64,000 bases of DNA from Pseudoalteromonas ulvae UL12 (lineage in GTDB: Bacteria > Pseudomonadota > Gammaproteobacteria > Enterobacterales > Alteromonadaceae). Location of the stretch: NCBI RefSeq assembly GCF_014925405.1, contig NZ_AQHJ01000026.1:62001-126000 (forward strand), read 5' to 3'. The position numbers and the translations under genes are program-made. Below the pieces are notes generated by a model. That model had not been told where the DNA came from. It ran no database searches and was given only the letters and a program-made list of their open reading frames with translations. Positions 35,637-44,993 of the stretch are shown piece after piece; position 1 is the first letter of the stretch; each line of letters begins with the position of its first letter.

Positions 35637-36068
35637 ATGGAATCTATCAAAGTGATTGATTATCTCAATAAACGGCCTGTCACTTTTAAAGCCTCTATGA
35701 CCGTGGCAGAAGCAGCTGAACGCTTATTATTGTCGCATCAATCGGGTGGCCCAGTTTTAAACGATGACAAGCAAGTAATCGGCTTCCTTTCTGAACAAGA
35801 CTGCATTAAACGCATGCTACACGATACGTATCTCAGTGAATCGTATTTTACTGTCAAAGAAATAATGAGTACTCACACTCTCACCGTTAATACCGAGCAT
35901 TCTATTTTTGAATTAGCTCAAGAAATGACTGAAAACAAACCTAAAATTTATCCTGTAGTCGATAAAGACAATCATTTACTCGGTACAATTGGTCGCACTG
36001 AAGTACTCAAAGCAATCGATATCCATCTGCATGCAATTTACGAAAAAGGTCATGGCCGATTTGTCTAG
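35637..36068 (+). CDS. CBS-domain pair protein
   Basis: 143 aa from ATG 35637 behind GGAG. Two CBS motifs fill the protein: residues about 8-60 (PVTFKASMTVAEAAERLL... GGPVLNDDKQVIGFLSEQDC) and about 75-130 (IMSTHTLTVNTEHSIFELAQEM... IYPVVDKDNHLLGTIGRTEVL). Such stand-alone pairs bind adenine nucleotides as sensors; the target is unknown. It is convergent with the NYN gene. Confidence 0.92.
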   Translation: MESIKVIDYLNKRPVTFKASMTVAEAAERLLLSHQSGGPVLNDDKQVIGFLSEQDCIKRMLHDTYLSESYFTVKEIMSTHTLTVNTEHSIFELAQEMTENKPKIYPVVDKDNHLLGTIGRTEVLKAIDIHLHAIYEKGHGRFV

Positions 36069-36101
36069 CAAACCTGAGCGTGAGTCATTGATGACTGTTG
36101 T

Positions 36102-36584
36102 TTATAATAGCAAGGTGTCATCAATGGCAATAAAACGTGCACTACTGCGGATCAACATATCAGAGGTGAGACTCGGCACCCCATACACATCGGTGGGTTT
36201 TTGAAATTTTTCACTAATTCGGTCCAATAACATTGCAAAATCTCCATCCCCTGAAACTAAAACTAACTTATCTACACTTTGTGCAATGTCCATCATATCG
36301 ATAGTGATCCCCACATCCCAATCACCTTTAGCTGAGCCATCCGCACGCTGAATAAACGGTTTTAATTTAATTTCAAAGCCAATTGCTCGTAATATATTCT
36401 GAAACTGTTTTTGCTTTTCATCATCGCGCCCGATTGCATAAGCAAAGGCATGTTTCACCTCGTAACCATGGGTGACTTCTTGCCAAAACCGATTGTAATC
36501 AAAGTTTTGTTTATAGGCTTGACGGCAGGTGTAATAGACATTTTGTACATCGACAAAAATTGCGAGTGTGGGCGTTAATTGCAT
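36102..36584 (-). CDS. NYN-domain (LabA/DUF88-like) putative ribonuclease
   Basis: 160 aa. PIN-like NYN domain with the acidic residues in place: Asp12 in FVDVQN, KGDWDVGITIDMM, and LVSGDGDFAMLLDRI. The family (PF01936) is proposed to be RNA endonucleases; bacterial LabA-like members have varied roles. It covers the domain only, with no extra C-terminal OST-HTH. The start is ATG 36584, with a weak SD. It is convergent with the CBS gene, 33 bp apart. Confidence 0.85.
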   Translation of the reverse strand: MQLTPTLAIFVDVQNVYYTCRQAYKQNFDYNRFWQEVTHGYEVKHAFAYAIGRDDEKQKQFQNILRAIGFEIKLKPFIQRADGSAKGDWDVGITIDMMDIAQSVDKLVLVSGDGDFAMLLDRISEKFQKPTDVYGVPSLTSDMLIRSSARFIAIDDTLLL

Positions 36585-36650
36585 GAAATAGAAAAACTCG
36601 ATAAAGCGTAATGACTTGAAGTGTAGCGGGTTTGTATCTCAAAAGACAAT

Positions 36651-36680
36651 CAGTCGTGACAACCTAAATCATCACGACTG
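36651..36680 (-). terminator. Stem-loop after the broken TonB receptor
   Basis: CAGTCGTGA/TCACGACTG 9-bp stem with a 12-nt loop, followed on the minus strand by a short T-rich stretch (ATTGTCTTTT). Confidence 0.6.
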
Positions 36681-36692
36681 GGTACTTATTGC

Positions 36693-38722
36693 CTAAAATT
36701 GCCACGCAAGCGTGATACGCACATCTCTGCCCGCTTCTGCAATCCCAGTATCTATCGGCCCAAGGCTACCGTACGATGCATGATCAAAGTAATATTTATC
36801 AAACATGTTTTTTATAGCCGCGTTAACGGTAAAGGATTCATCAGAAAATGGATACCATTTCGCCTGTAAATCATGTACAGCATAACCTGGCTTTTCAGGC
36901 AGTTGGCTATTGTCCCAGACATTAACCCCAGTTTCTGTGAGTCTAGAAACAATACGCGCCTGCCATGTCATTTCAAGATCGCTCATCGGTGAATAATGCA
37001 GTGCAGCAGTCCAGGTATCCCCTGACGTTGTCCCTATTGACCAATCTTGATCAGTTAAAGGCGAGCCGGTTAAATGTTCATTAATATGCGATTCCCACTT
37101 CGGCTGACTGCGACCAAACGCTAAGCTCGCTGAAAAAAGGTCAAAATGATAACGCGCACTTAAATTAAATCCGTCGTTTTTAATATCACCAACATTGGTT
37201 AAAATCGAGCTTTCAATCTGTTCATTATTTTTCGATGTTGACACAGCATCATCAATATAAGAAACAAACACATCACCAGTTAACACTAGCGCATCACCAA
37301 TGTACTTAAAGCCAACCTCATAATTTTTGGCTATTTCTTCGCTTAAGTTCGCATCATTTTCATAATAACCTAATACAAACAACTCTTTCACTTTTTGCCC
37401 ACGTAACGCTTGCGCAAATCCAGAATACAAAGACAAATTATCGTTAAACTGGTAGCTTACATTCAAGTTAGGACTAAAGCCATTTGAATCAAACTTAACG
37501 CCTCGATCATCTTCAAGAGAATAATCATCAAATCGCACCCCATAACTAAGCTGTAATGCGTCTGTAAGTTGAAAATAATCTTGCGCATACAGTCCAATCA
37601 CACTCCCTGATTCTTTACCTTCTAAATCATAAACAGTCCCGATATCTTCTAATTTGGCGTCATCAGTTCGATAATCCAGACCAACAATGATTTTGTGTGC
37701 GTCAAGTTGCGCGGTATTTTTCAGATCAAATCCTGTTGATTCGAATACAGCATGGTAAATATTACGGGTACCATTCTCGCCTTCATGAGTATGCTCAATG
37801 TAGTTTTTTGTATCATACACATTCAGTGATACATCAAATAAAAGGTTCTCTTGTGGAGACCAATCATAATTTAAGGTGGTCGTTTCACGTTGTGATTGCT
37901 GCGGTACTGCTGGGTTTTTTCGGCTCGGGTGCCAATGTGCACGCAATAACCGAGTACCGTCATCTTGGCGCACGTCATGGCTAATTGAGATAGCTTGGCT
38001 TTGCGTCAGTTGGCCATTTAGTTTAGCAAATCCCACTTCTTGCTCTGAGGCGTGTAATCCAAGGTGTTGCCACGACCATCGGTCATGTCATCTGTATCGC
38101 GTTTTGCTAAGGTCAACAAACCAGTCCAATCTGTATTAAAGCGACCATAAAAAGTAGAGCTCGCTTTAAATCCTTCGCTATTGCTGTAATAGCCCAGTTT
38201 TACTAAAGCACCAAAATTTTCATCCGCTTTGAGTAAGTCATCCGCTTGCTTGGTCGTAAACCGTAACGCTCCGCCCAATGCACCAGAACCTGAGGTCGCA
38301 TCACCCGCGCCTGCGACGACATCCACTTGTTTAATCAATTCAGGTTCAAGTGCAAGTCGCCCTTGGTGGTGAAACAAATAGCCAGATTGGAGTGCACCAT
38401 CAATCGAGACATTCAACATGGTATCTTCAATACCACGGATATATATCTTTTGAGCGATAGGATTCGAGCCCCCGACAGACACTTCTGGCAGGCTGCGAAA
38501 GATATCGGCGAGATCATTTGCTTGAATTTTTTCTAAATTATTCTGATCCACAATCATATCGGCATCACTGACCACGCCATGTACTTCAATGACTTCCATT
38601 TTATTGCGAGCAGATCCCTTATCTTGAGCTGCTATGTGCGGCGATACGAAACCTAATGCCAGAGCGATAGCTGTTGTACAGAGTGTGGGAGTAAAACCGG
38701 ATTGCATTGCATTGCATTGCAT
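36693..38722 (-). pseudogene. TonB-dependent receptor split by a frameshift
   Basis: Two frames together make one receptor of about 680 aa. The first (38722-38018, 234 aa) has the signal peptide, a TonB-box-like IEVHG segment and the plug (EKIQANDLADIFRSLPEVSVGG, YIRGIEDTMLNVSIDGALQ). The second (38036-36693) has the barrel and the terminal aromatic (VRITLAWQF). Around 38020-38045 the reading frame must jump (one base lost or two gained): frame 1 ends SKKWDLLN-stop while the other frame reads EQEVGFAKLNG. No slippery heptamer is seen, so a real mutation or sequencing error is more likely than programmed shifting. A Fur-like box lies upstream, and a pentanucleotide repeat spans the start codon. 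The context suggests a siderophore or heme receptor. Confidence 0.85.
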
Positions 38723-38728
38723 TGCATT
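38705..38728 (-). repeat. Pentanucleotide repeat across the receptor start codon
   Basis: Five tandem AATGC units (minus strand) each contain an ATG. Only the ATGs at 38722 and 38707 are in the receptor frame. The first one, at 38727, is four bases from the SD (AAAAAGG) and leads to a stop after 37 codons. Unit gain or loss would change which ATG is best placed. Confidence 0.85.
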
Positions 38729-38741
38729 TAACCTTTTTGAT

Positions 38742-38760
38742 AATAGAAATAATTCTCAAT
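38742..38760. promoter_or_regulatory. Fur-box-like site upstream of the broken TonB receptor
   Basis: On the minus strand ATTGAGAATTATTTCTATT partly fits the GATAATGATAATCATTATC Fur consensus. It shares AAATAATTCTCA with the site upstream of the response regulator. Confidence 0.5.
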
Positions 38761-38807
38761 TAGATTATCTTGTTAAGTGATTCAATTTGAAAGCGTTTTT
38801 ACAATTG

Positions 38808-40172
38808 TTACATTTCTTGCCGAGGCAAAGTGACACACACGGTTAAGCCTTGTTTGTTTTCGTTGTTTTTAAACGAAATCGCCCCATTTAAAAACGTCAA
38901 TTGCCTCATAGCCAACGTCATTCCTAATCCAAACCCTTTATGGTTTGTGGTTTGTTTTGCCCGATAAAAAGGCTTAGTGAGTTGAGCAAGTTCAGCTTCT
39001 GTGACCCCACAGCCATCATCACAAATATCAATGGTGACACAATCGGTTATTTTTACTGAAATAGTGAGGCGCAATGTGGCAAAGCGAAGGCCATTACGGA
39101 TCAAATTTTCGAGGGCTTGGCCAAGTGCACGGCTATTGCTGGTAATTAAACACTGATCTGGCGCCTCCACCTGTATCTCTTTTTCTGTAAATTCAAATCT
39201 GGCACTTTCGCACAGCACATCTAATAAATCGATTAAATCAAATACTTCGTCATTGCTTAGGATCTGCTGTTGTTCTGTATCTAACCAAGCTAACGTTAAT
39301 GTATCTTCTGCTAGCTGGCGCATAATACTCACATCCATTTTTATGCGCTTTAACATTTCTTCTGGTTGAATATTATTGAGTGCGCAATCGACGGCAGTCT
39401 CTATTCGTGTGATAGGCGTTCGCACTTCATGTGATAAATCAGCGATAAAATCATCTTGTTTTACAATAGTGTGCTCTATTTGATTGGCCATATGATCAAA
39501 CGAGGCCGCGAGCAATTGAAATTCTTTGTCAGTATTGGCCATTTCCTTACCAATTCTCAGTGATAGTTCTCCTTGACTAAATCGGGCGTGGAAATGATTA
39601 AGTTGCTGCAAAGGACGCATAACATACTGGTAAATAAAGAAAGTACACAAACTCAATAACAGCATAGGCAGTAAAAATTGCAGCGCTAAATAGGCCAATT
39701 GCCAATAGTTGCCCGGACGCATCCTAGCAGGGAGTTGAATTAAAAAATGAGTATCAGAGTCTGCAAAACGGATCCCCATGACGGGATTGTTCTCAAAATA
39801 CAAATGGATTTTCCAGCTCACGTCGCGCCCTAACGTGAAGGTATCGATATAATCTTGAGATAACGTTGAATTCGCTTTTAACATTAAAGCCGATTCAACA
39901 ATCGCCACCCAGGTCGATTCTTGCTGCTCAATCTGCTCGATATACTTTGCCAGTGCGATGTCATCCCCTAAACGCCAAAGTGATTGCGCGTGGTGCGCAT
40001 AATCAAGCAACGTTTGCTGATGAGCATCATCAATGTAGCTCATTTGAGTTTGAGTATGATTTGCCAGTAAATCAATCACAAAAAATAATAATAACGAGCC
40101 TAATACGACCACTAAACCCAGTTTATATAAAAATGACTGGCATACTTTGCGCGGCAGGTTAAGTATCGGCAT
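38808..40172 (-). CDS. Sensor histidine kinase
   Basis: I start at ATG 40172, which overlaps the response-regulator stop by 14 bases; an in-frame ATG 21 bases upstream is also possible. It has 454 aa: a first membrane helix, a periplasmic sensor of about 115 residues, a second helix (LLPMLLLSLCTFFIYQ), HAMP, HisKA with the phospho-acceptor in DLSHEVRTPITRIE, and HATPase_c with ENLIRNGLRFA, DDGCGV and GFGLGMTLAMRQL. It is an OmpR/EnvZ-class partner of the upstream regulator. The signal is unknown; the iron-receptor context suggests metal or siderophore sensing. Confidence 0.92.
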   Translation of the reverse strand: MPILNLPRKVCQSFLYKLGLVVVLGSLLLFFVIDLLANHTQTQMSYIDDAHQQTLLDYAHHAQSLWRLGDDIALAKYIEQIEQQESTWVAIVESALMLKANSTLSQDYIDTFTLGRDVSWKIHLYFENNPVMGIRFADSDTHFLIQLPARMRPGNYWQLAYLALQFLLPMLLLSLCTFFIYQYVMRPLQQLNHFHARFSQGELSLRIGKEMANTDKEFQLLAASFDHMANQIEHTIVKQDDFIADLSHEVRTPITRIETAVDCALNNIQPEEMLKRIKMDVSIMRQLAEDTLTLAWLDTEQQQILSNDEVFDLIDLLDVLCESARFEFTEKEIQVEAPDQCLITSNSRALGQALENLIRNGLRFATLRLTISVKITDCVTIDICDDGCGVTEAELAQLTKPFYRAKQTTNHKGFGLGMTLAMRQLTFLNGAISFKNNENKQGLTVCVTLPRQEM

Positions 40173-40842
40173 TAAAACAATAGCCTTTACCATGGAGGGT
40201 TGTAATGAAATGAGCAGGCATGCCCACTTGCACGCATTTTTTTCTGACCCGACTTAAATGCATGTCTAAACTTCGGTCGTACTGGCTGTATTCTCGTTTG
40301 AGTACATGTTGGTATAAATACTGTTTACTGAGTGGAGATTTATTGTTTTTTACCAAGGTTTTTAACAGATTAAATTGAATTGGAGTCAATTCAATATGTT
40401 TTTGGCGATACTGTGCGAGCATCTGAGTGTCGTTAAAACAAATATCACTTTGCGCATTCCCATGAGCCTGAGGTAAAGGGGCGCTAGTGCGTCTCAAAAT
40501 GGCATCAATTCTTAGCAGCAATTCTTCAATATTAAATGGTTTTGATAAATAATCATCTGCGCCTAAACTCAAACCTTTAATACGGTGCTCTTCAGCACCA
40601 AATGCAGTGAGCATAATCACCGGGGTTTGCTGCGTTTTGCGCAATTGAGCTAATAATTCATAGCCCATCAATCGTGGCAACTTCACATCAAGTAAAATCA
40701 GATTAAAAAATTGACGTTCTGCTACATGTAAGCCTTCTAAGCCATCGTGCTCACTATGGACAGAAAAACCTTTGTGGGCAAGTAAGGCACTGATTTGCTC
40801 ATTCAGTGCCAGATCGTCTTCAATAATGAGTATGGAAGTCAT
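40159..40842 (-). CDS. OmpR-family response regulator
   Basis: 227 aa. Receiver domain with the acidic pair at the N terminus (IIEDD), phospho-acceptor Asp52 in LILLDVKLP, Thr in MLTAFG, and Lys in YLSKPFN. The C-terminal winged helix (about 130-225) has IELTPIQFNLLKTLV and RSLDMHLSRVRKKC. It is the first gene of a coupled pair with the histidine kinase. No SD precedes the ATG; instead a 14-bp tandem repeat array runs right up to it. It probably regulates one or both TonB receptors nearby. Confidence 0.93.
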   Translation of the reverse strand: MTSILIIEDDLALNEQISALLAHKGFSVHSEHDGLEGLHVAERQFFNLILLDVKLPRLMGYELLAQLRKTQQTPVIMLTAFGAEEHRIKGLSLGADDYLSKPFNIEELLLRIDAILRRTSAPLPQAHGNAQSDICFNDTQMLAQYRQKHIELTPIQFNLLKTLVKNNKSPLSKQYLYQHVLKREYSQYDRSLDMHLSRVRKKCVQVGMPAHFITTLHGKGYCFNADT

Positions 40843-40845
40843 TGC

Positions 40846-40923
40846 AAATAATTAAATGAAAATAATTAAATGAAAATAATTAAATGAAAATAATTAAATG
40901 AAAATAATTAAATGAAAATAATT
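40846..40923. repeat. Tandem 14-bp repeat array upstream of the response regulator
   Basis: Five exact copies of AAATAATTAAATGA (40846-40915) and a partial sixth (AAATAATT) begin 3 bp upstream of the start codon and end inside a Fur-box-like site. The array replaces the usual leader and SD and offers several TAATTAT-like -10 elements on the minus strand. Confidence 0.95.
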
Positions 40924-40934
40924 CTCATTATATT
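40916..40934. promoter_or_regulatory. Fur-box-like site upstream of the two-component operon
   Basis: AAATAATTCTCATTATATT has three nATwAT-type hexamers and shares its core with the site at 38742. It abuts the 14-bp repeat array, whose unit begins with the same AAATAATT. Confidence 0.55.
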
Positions 40935-40955
40935 ATTTTCGTACTCTCAATTCTA

Positions 40956-41100
40956 GAGTGTTGATCTTTAAAGGTTGTTTTTACTGCGCATAATTGCTCA
41001 TTTAGACAAAGTTAAGGCTTTGCAGTGCAATGTTGCTCCACAAAAAGCCGATAACGTAATCAAAATCAATAATCCCCCATCCCGAAGAGTTCAAAAAACG
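40956..41100. repeat. MITE-like element, family 2, degraded copy
   Basis: Starts TA|GAGTGTTGATCTTTAAAGG and shares with 46367-46541 the ordered blocks GGTTGTTTTTACTGC, AGGCTTTGCA, AAGCCGATAAC and GAAGAGTTCA. The right inverted end is missing. It fills most of the 425-bp gap before the next TonB receptor stop. Beyond it, a duplicated ACTTGT(A/G)CTTAA motif lies at about 41118-41145. Confidence 0.7.
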
Positions 41101-41267
41101 GATGCTGCTTAGTTAAGTGACTTGTACTTAAATAACTTGTGCTTAAGTGTCTAAACGACAATTCACTCGCCGTGCTTCACCCGTTTTTTATCTCGAACAA
41201 CATTCACCCAAAATAAACAAATCCGCGTCACTTATCGTCATTGTTGAGTTTAAGTGACGTAAACGTG

Positions 41268-43349
41268 TTAAAAACTGACGCTAAAGCCAATCGACGGTCG
41301 CATTTCAAAATCATCCGTTTCTTCTTTGATAATCAAATCATTGACGCTCGAAACTTTTTGATAATCTAAGTCGATATGACTGGTATTGTCTTGACCATAC
41401 ACATTCATCACTTCCAAAATCAACTGCGCATCGAGCCCAAAAAAGTCGGTATCACGCTCAAATCGGATGTCCAAGCGATGATAAACATCAAAGCGCTCAG
41501 AAAACGGTTCGCCATAAACAGGCAAATATCGCTCTGCATAATCAGGGTTTTCTTTGACACCCACAATGGGGGTGTAAGCTTGTCCACTACGAGCCGTAAA
41601 ATTAAATCCGCCGTTCCATCGCTCATTAATTTGATAGTTAAACACCATGTTGACGACTAAGGGGGTATCGGCATAATAATCGCGGGTAATATTTTGCTGC
41701 AAATCAGTACGTTCACTCTTGGCATAACTGATGGCAAACCAACCATACCAATTATCGGTTTTGTTCTTATTGATTAATAAGTCCACACCATACGCCTGCC
41801 CTTCTACTTGATTGCTATATAAAAGTTCAGAGTCCTGAAGCGCTAAGGGTAAGTTCTCCATCGTTTTATAATACCCTTCAATCGACCAACTCCAATCATC
41901 CGCGAGATGCTGAGAAAACCCCACAGTGGCATGATTGGCCCGCTGAGAATCCAATGTAGGATTCCCAATCCCAGGAGCTATCACATCTAAGTCTTGCATG
42001 CGGTTGTATTGACCAAATTTGGCCGTGATCGTGCTGTCTTGAGTGACATAATAATTGAGCGAAATGCGCGGTAATAAAAAGGACTCATCAGTATATTTAT
42101 TGGTTTGCCATTGCAAACCGGCCTCTGATTGCCATCGCGGATGAAATTGCCACACATGACTCATCGCAATAAAATAATTATCAGTATCAAAAGTATCATG
42201 ACCATTGATTCGTTCACCGCGATTCAAATCACAATCAGGATCCAGTTCAGTACACACATATTGAAACATATCGTAAGAATACGTTGATTCACTATCAAAA
42301 TAAGCGGCATCAAATACAACCGAATGCGCCTGATCAATATGATAATTGACCCGCGCTTTATAGCTGATTTGCTGTGCTTTAGCTTGTTGAAAAAATCCAT
42401 CGGTTAACGTTGCAACCTTGCCGTATTCTAGGCGTTCCGTTTCATTTAAGATCCCCACTCCTACTTTAGCACTGACGTGCTTGCTGGCATGATCCCAAAT
42501 TAAACTTTGGCTGTTAAAGTTACGGTCAAAAACCGCATCTCCCTGATATTCAGGATTTTTTAAGGCAAGTTCTGCGCGTTGATTAAAATTAGCACCCGCT
42601 TTATCTTGTGCGCCAGTGAATGAAAAAATAACACTGTTTTGACTGTTCACATCCCACAAAAACTTACCTTGATAGTCGTTATCATCGGGTGCTGCATTAA
42701 TGGTAATACCGGTTAATTCACCATCCTCATCTTCAACTTCTTCTCCTTCATCAAAAAACAGCGGTAACGTGCTTTTTCGAGCTGAGAAATAAAAAGCGGT
42801 TGATTCACTCAATTGACCTTCGAGGAATACCCCAGCATTAAACATCGTAAAATCCAGCGTGGTTTTTATTGGTTGGTATTTTGGATTACGCAAATTAACG
42901 TCAAAAACGGCGCCAGTGGCGTTGCTATAACTAGTGCCATAACCTGCGGAGTAGAGTTTAAAGTCTTGAATTAAATGACGATTAAAAATCGACATCCCAA
43001 AATCATGAAAAATATAACCCGCAGGCATAAAATCCACTTCAAATAAATTATCACTTGGCGACGAACCGCGTACTGCAGGATCGCTCATCGAGCCACCCGC
43101 CGCGACTACGCCAGGTAATGCAAATGCAGCTTGCAATGGATCGCCCATCGCACCTGGCATGGCCACCAGCTTTTGCGCATCTTCGGTGATTTCAGCCATA
43201 ATCGAGCTACGCCGATGAGTCACTTCAATCCGCTCAACCGACGTTACTTCATTTTTAGCATCCTGACTGACAGGAGTAGCCGCATATAAATATTGTGGGG
43301 ATAAAGCTAAACAGGCAAAACCAAGAGGTGTACACGCAATCGCTCGCAT
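41268..43349 (-). CDS. TonB-dependent receptor
   Basis: 693 aa. Signal peptide to about residue 23 (YLYAA), TonB-box-like VERIEVTHRR, plug domain with DPLQAAFALPGVVAAGGSMSDPAVRGS and AGYIFHDFG, and a long barrel ending in GFSVSF with a terminal Phe. It keeps one loop cysteine pair (CTELDPDC). The plug resembles carboxypeptidase-regulatory-like receptors without a siderophore signature, so the ligand is open. It lies upstream of the two-component operon on the same strand, separated by a MITE remnant and the repeat array. Confidence 0.9.
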   Translation of the reverse strand: MRAIACTPLGFACLALSPQYLYAATPVSQDAKNEVTSVERIEVTHRRSSIMAEITEDAQKLVAMPGAMGDPLQAAFALPGVVAAGGSMSDPAVRGSSPSDNLFEVDFMPAGYIFHDFGMSIFNRHLIQDFKLYSAGYGTSYSNATGAVFDVNLRNPKYQPIKTTLDFTMFNAGVFLEGQLSESTAFYFSARKSTLPLFFDEGEEVEDEDGELTGITINAAPDDNDYQGKFLWDVNSQNSVIFSFTGAQDKAGANFNQRAELALKNPEYQGDAVFDRNFNSQSLIWDHASKHVSAKVGVGILNETERLEYGKVATLTDGFFQQAKAQQISYKARVNYHIDQAHSVVFDAAYFDSESTYSYDMFQYVCTELDPDCDLNRGERINGHDTFDTDNYFIAMSHVWQFHPRWQSEAGLQWQTNKYTDESFLLPRISLNYYVTQDSTITAKFGQYNRMQDLDVIAPGIGNPTLDSQRANHATVGFSQHLADDWSWSIEGYYKTMENLPLALQDSELLYSNQVEGQAYGVDLLINKNKTDNWYGWFAISYAKSERTDLQQNITRDYYADTPLVVNMVFNYQINERWNGGFNFTARSGQAYTPIVGVKENPDYAERYLPVYGEPFSERFDVYHRLDIRFERDTDFFGLDAQLILEVMNVYGQDNTSHIDLDYQKVSSVNDLIIKEETDDFEMRPSIGFSVSF

Positions 43350-43449
43350 GAGATAAAGTCCTTTATAGATTCATGAGTAGTTAAAACCAAACTATAAATA
43401 CTTTGCTTGTATTAAACTGTGAGCGATTGTTCGAATATGTAGCGGTACT

Positions 43450-44850
43450 TTAAGCGACAGGTTCGACCGATTCAGCTGGCTTTGAATCATTGTCTTCCAT
43501 TGCTTCGATATTAATTATTTCTGAACGATTGAGTGTAATTTTAAAACGTTGCGCTGTAATGGTTTCTTCTTTATCTGTTTGTGTCACAACTAAATTTATC
43601 TGATAGCGGCGTTCAACAGCTTGCTTTGAGATTTTTCGGTTTTCCGAGCTATAAAGCCGCCCTGCACCTTTTTTCAAATACCGCACAAACGGCGTTAAGT
43701 TAAAAGTGATGGTTTCTTGAATTTCATCGTAACCGGGTAAAAATGCCCTCACCACCACTTTGCTATCACTGCGAAAATGCAGCAATTGCGCATCTTGTTT
43801 ATTCTGTTGTCGGCGTTTTTGCAAAAGCGCATCCGCTTCGACGGGCAACTCTTTGGCTTTAATATATTCTAACCAAAGAGTTTGCACTATGGTGCGTCTT
43901 TTAGTGGCACTATTCGTGAATACATTTTGCCACTTAGGCCGCCCACGTTGGATCCAACGCCAAATAAGCTGCGTCATATCATCTTTAAATATTTCACGTA
44001 GTCCATAAATTAAGCCCAATAGCGCAACTAATAAAAAGGTCACTTCCGCAAAATTTGAGCGAGCATTAAGCACTAATGTCATTACAAAAGCCATCATCAC
44101 AGCAGTAACAATGCCTTTCACTAATCGCTTAAGATTATTATTAAGATTGCGCGTTTCTTTTTGAAAAACAACGCCAAATTCAATTAAACGCTGTAATAAT
44201 CGCATTTTGTTGGTAATACGATTGGGATCAGATAACGTAATTAACGAATTATATTGGTTCGTTTCTCGGTATTGTTTTTCGGATTCGCAAAATTCAAACA
44301 GTGCCTCCCGCTGCGCCGAAAAGTCTGAACTTTTTGGCCCTCGAGATAATAATTTTAAAAATGATTGCTCAATGTGCCAACTTAAATAGTTATCAGCTGT
44401 TTCAAAAAAGGAACTGAGCTTTTTATCCGGTGGAGTATAACGACGTAATTTTTTTAATAACCCTTGAGTTTGCTCGCTGATTTCCATTGCCGCGCTAAAA
44501 AAAGGCTCCGGCTCTTTTATTTTCAGGGTTTGCTTGATATCAATCTCTAAGGCGATTTTAATTTGGTAACAAAACAGATTTAAATTAACGCGATAATCGC
44601 TTTGTTCACCTTTTTGCTGACTGATAAACCGGCTTCGTACAAGAGGAAGGTGAAGTTGATCTGAATAATACGCACTGTGGGTCGAGATACTACTATGAAA
44701 ATAATCTTGCTCTTCAAGGGTACTCGGATTGATGCCCATTTCCACCGGTAAAGAGAAATACAAATCAGTACGGATAAAGTCTTGCGGCAATAATTGGTGG
44801 CGCAATTTAAACGATAAATTTTCATCCTGACGAAGTTGAATTTTACTCAC
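43450..44850 (-). CDS. Unknown membrane protein with central two-helix hairpin
   Basis: 466 aa from GTG 44850; the SD is weak. No family recognised. The N-terminal 240 residues are soluble and helical. A pair of membrane helices lies at about 245-290 (GIVTAVMMAFVMTLVLNA and VTFLLVALLGLIYGL). The C-terminal 170 residues are basic and then beta-rich (VVVRAFLPGYDEIQETITFNL). It ends in an acidic tail. There is no signal peptide, so both termini should lie in the cytoplasm. It is upstream of the TonB receptor (100 bp) and divergent from the small gene at 44994. I cannot give a function. Confidence 0.75.
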   Translation of the reverse strand: MSKIQLRQDENLSFKLRHQLLPQDFIRTDLYFSLPVEMGINPSTLEEQDYFHSSISTHSAYYSDQLHLPLVRSRFISQQKGEQSDYRVNLNLFCYQIKIALEIDIKQTLKIKEPEPFFSAAMEISEQTQGLLKKLRRYTPPDKKLSSFFETADNYLSWHIEQSFLKLLSRGPKSSDFSAQREALFEFCESEKQYRETNQYNSLITLSDPNRITNKMRLLQRLIEFGVVFQKETRNLNNNLKRLVKGIVTAVMMAFVMTLVLNARSNFAEVTFLLVALLGLIYGLREIFKDDMTQLIWRWIQRGRPKWQNVFTNSATKRRTIVQTLWLEYIKAKELPVEADALLQKRRQQNKQDAQLLHFRSDSKVVVRAFLPGYDEIQETITFNLTPFVRYLKKGAGRLYSSENRKISKQAVERRYQINLVVTQTDKEETITAQRFKITLNRSEIINIEAMEDNDSKPAESVEPVA

Positions 44851-44993
44851 TAAAAATCGAATCTCTAAATATTACTTACTGAGATTATAGCCTAACAGAC
44901 TGAATTTATATCTTTTTTTTAATAAAAATCAGCACTAAGATTTGATCGAGAACTTCTGTTATACTAATTGACCAACAAATAACCCGTAGCAAC

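Noticed and set aside
38018..38045. Programmed ribosomal frameshift in the TonB receptor
   Set aside because: No slippery heptamer or downstream pseudoknot is evident. A plain indel is simpler.
40846..40923. CRISPR-like array
   Set aside because: The 14-bp units are directly adjacent with no spacers, and no cas genes are present. It is a simple tandem repeat.
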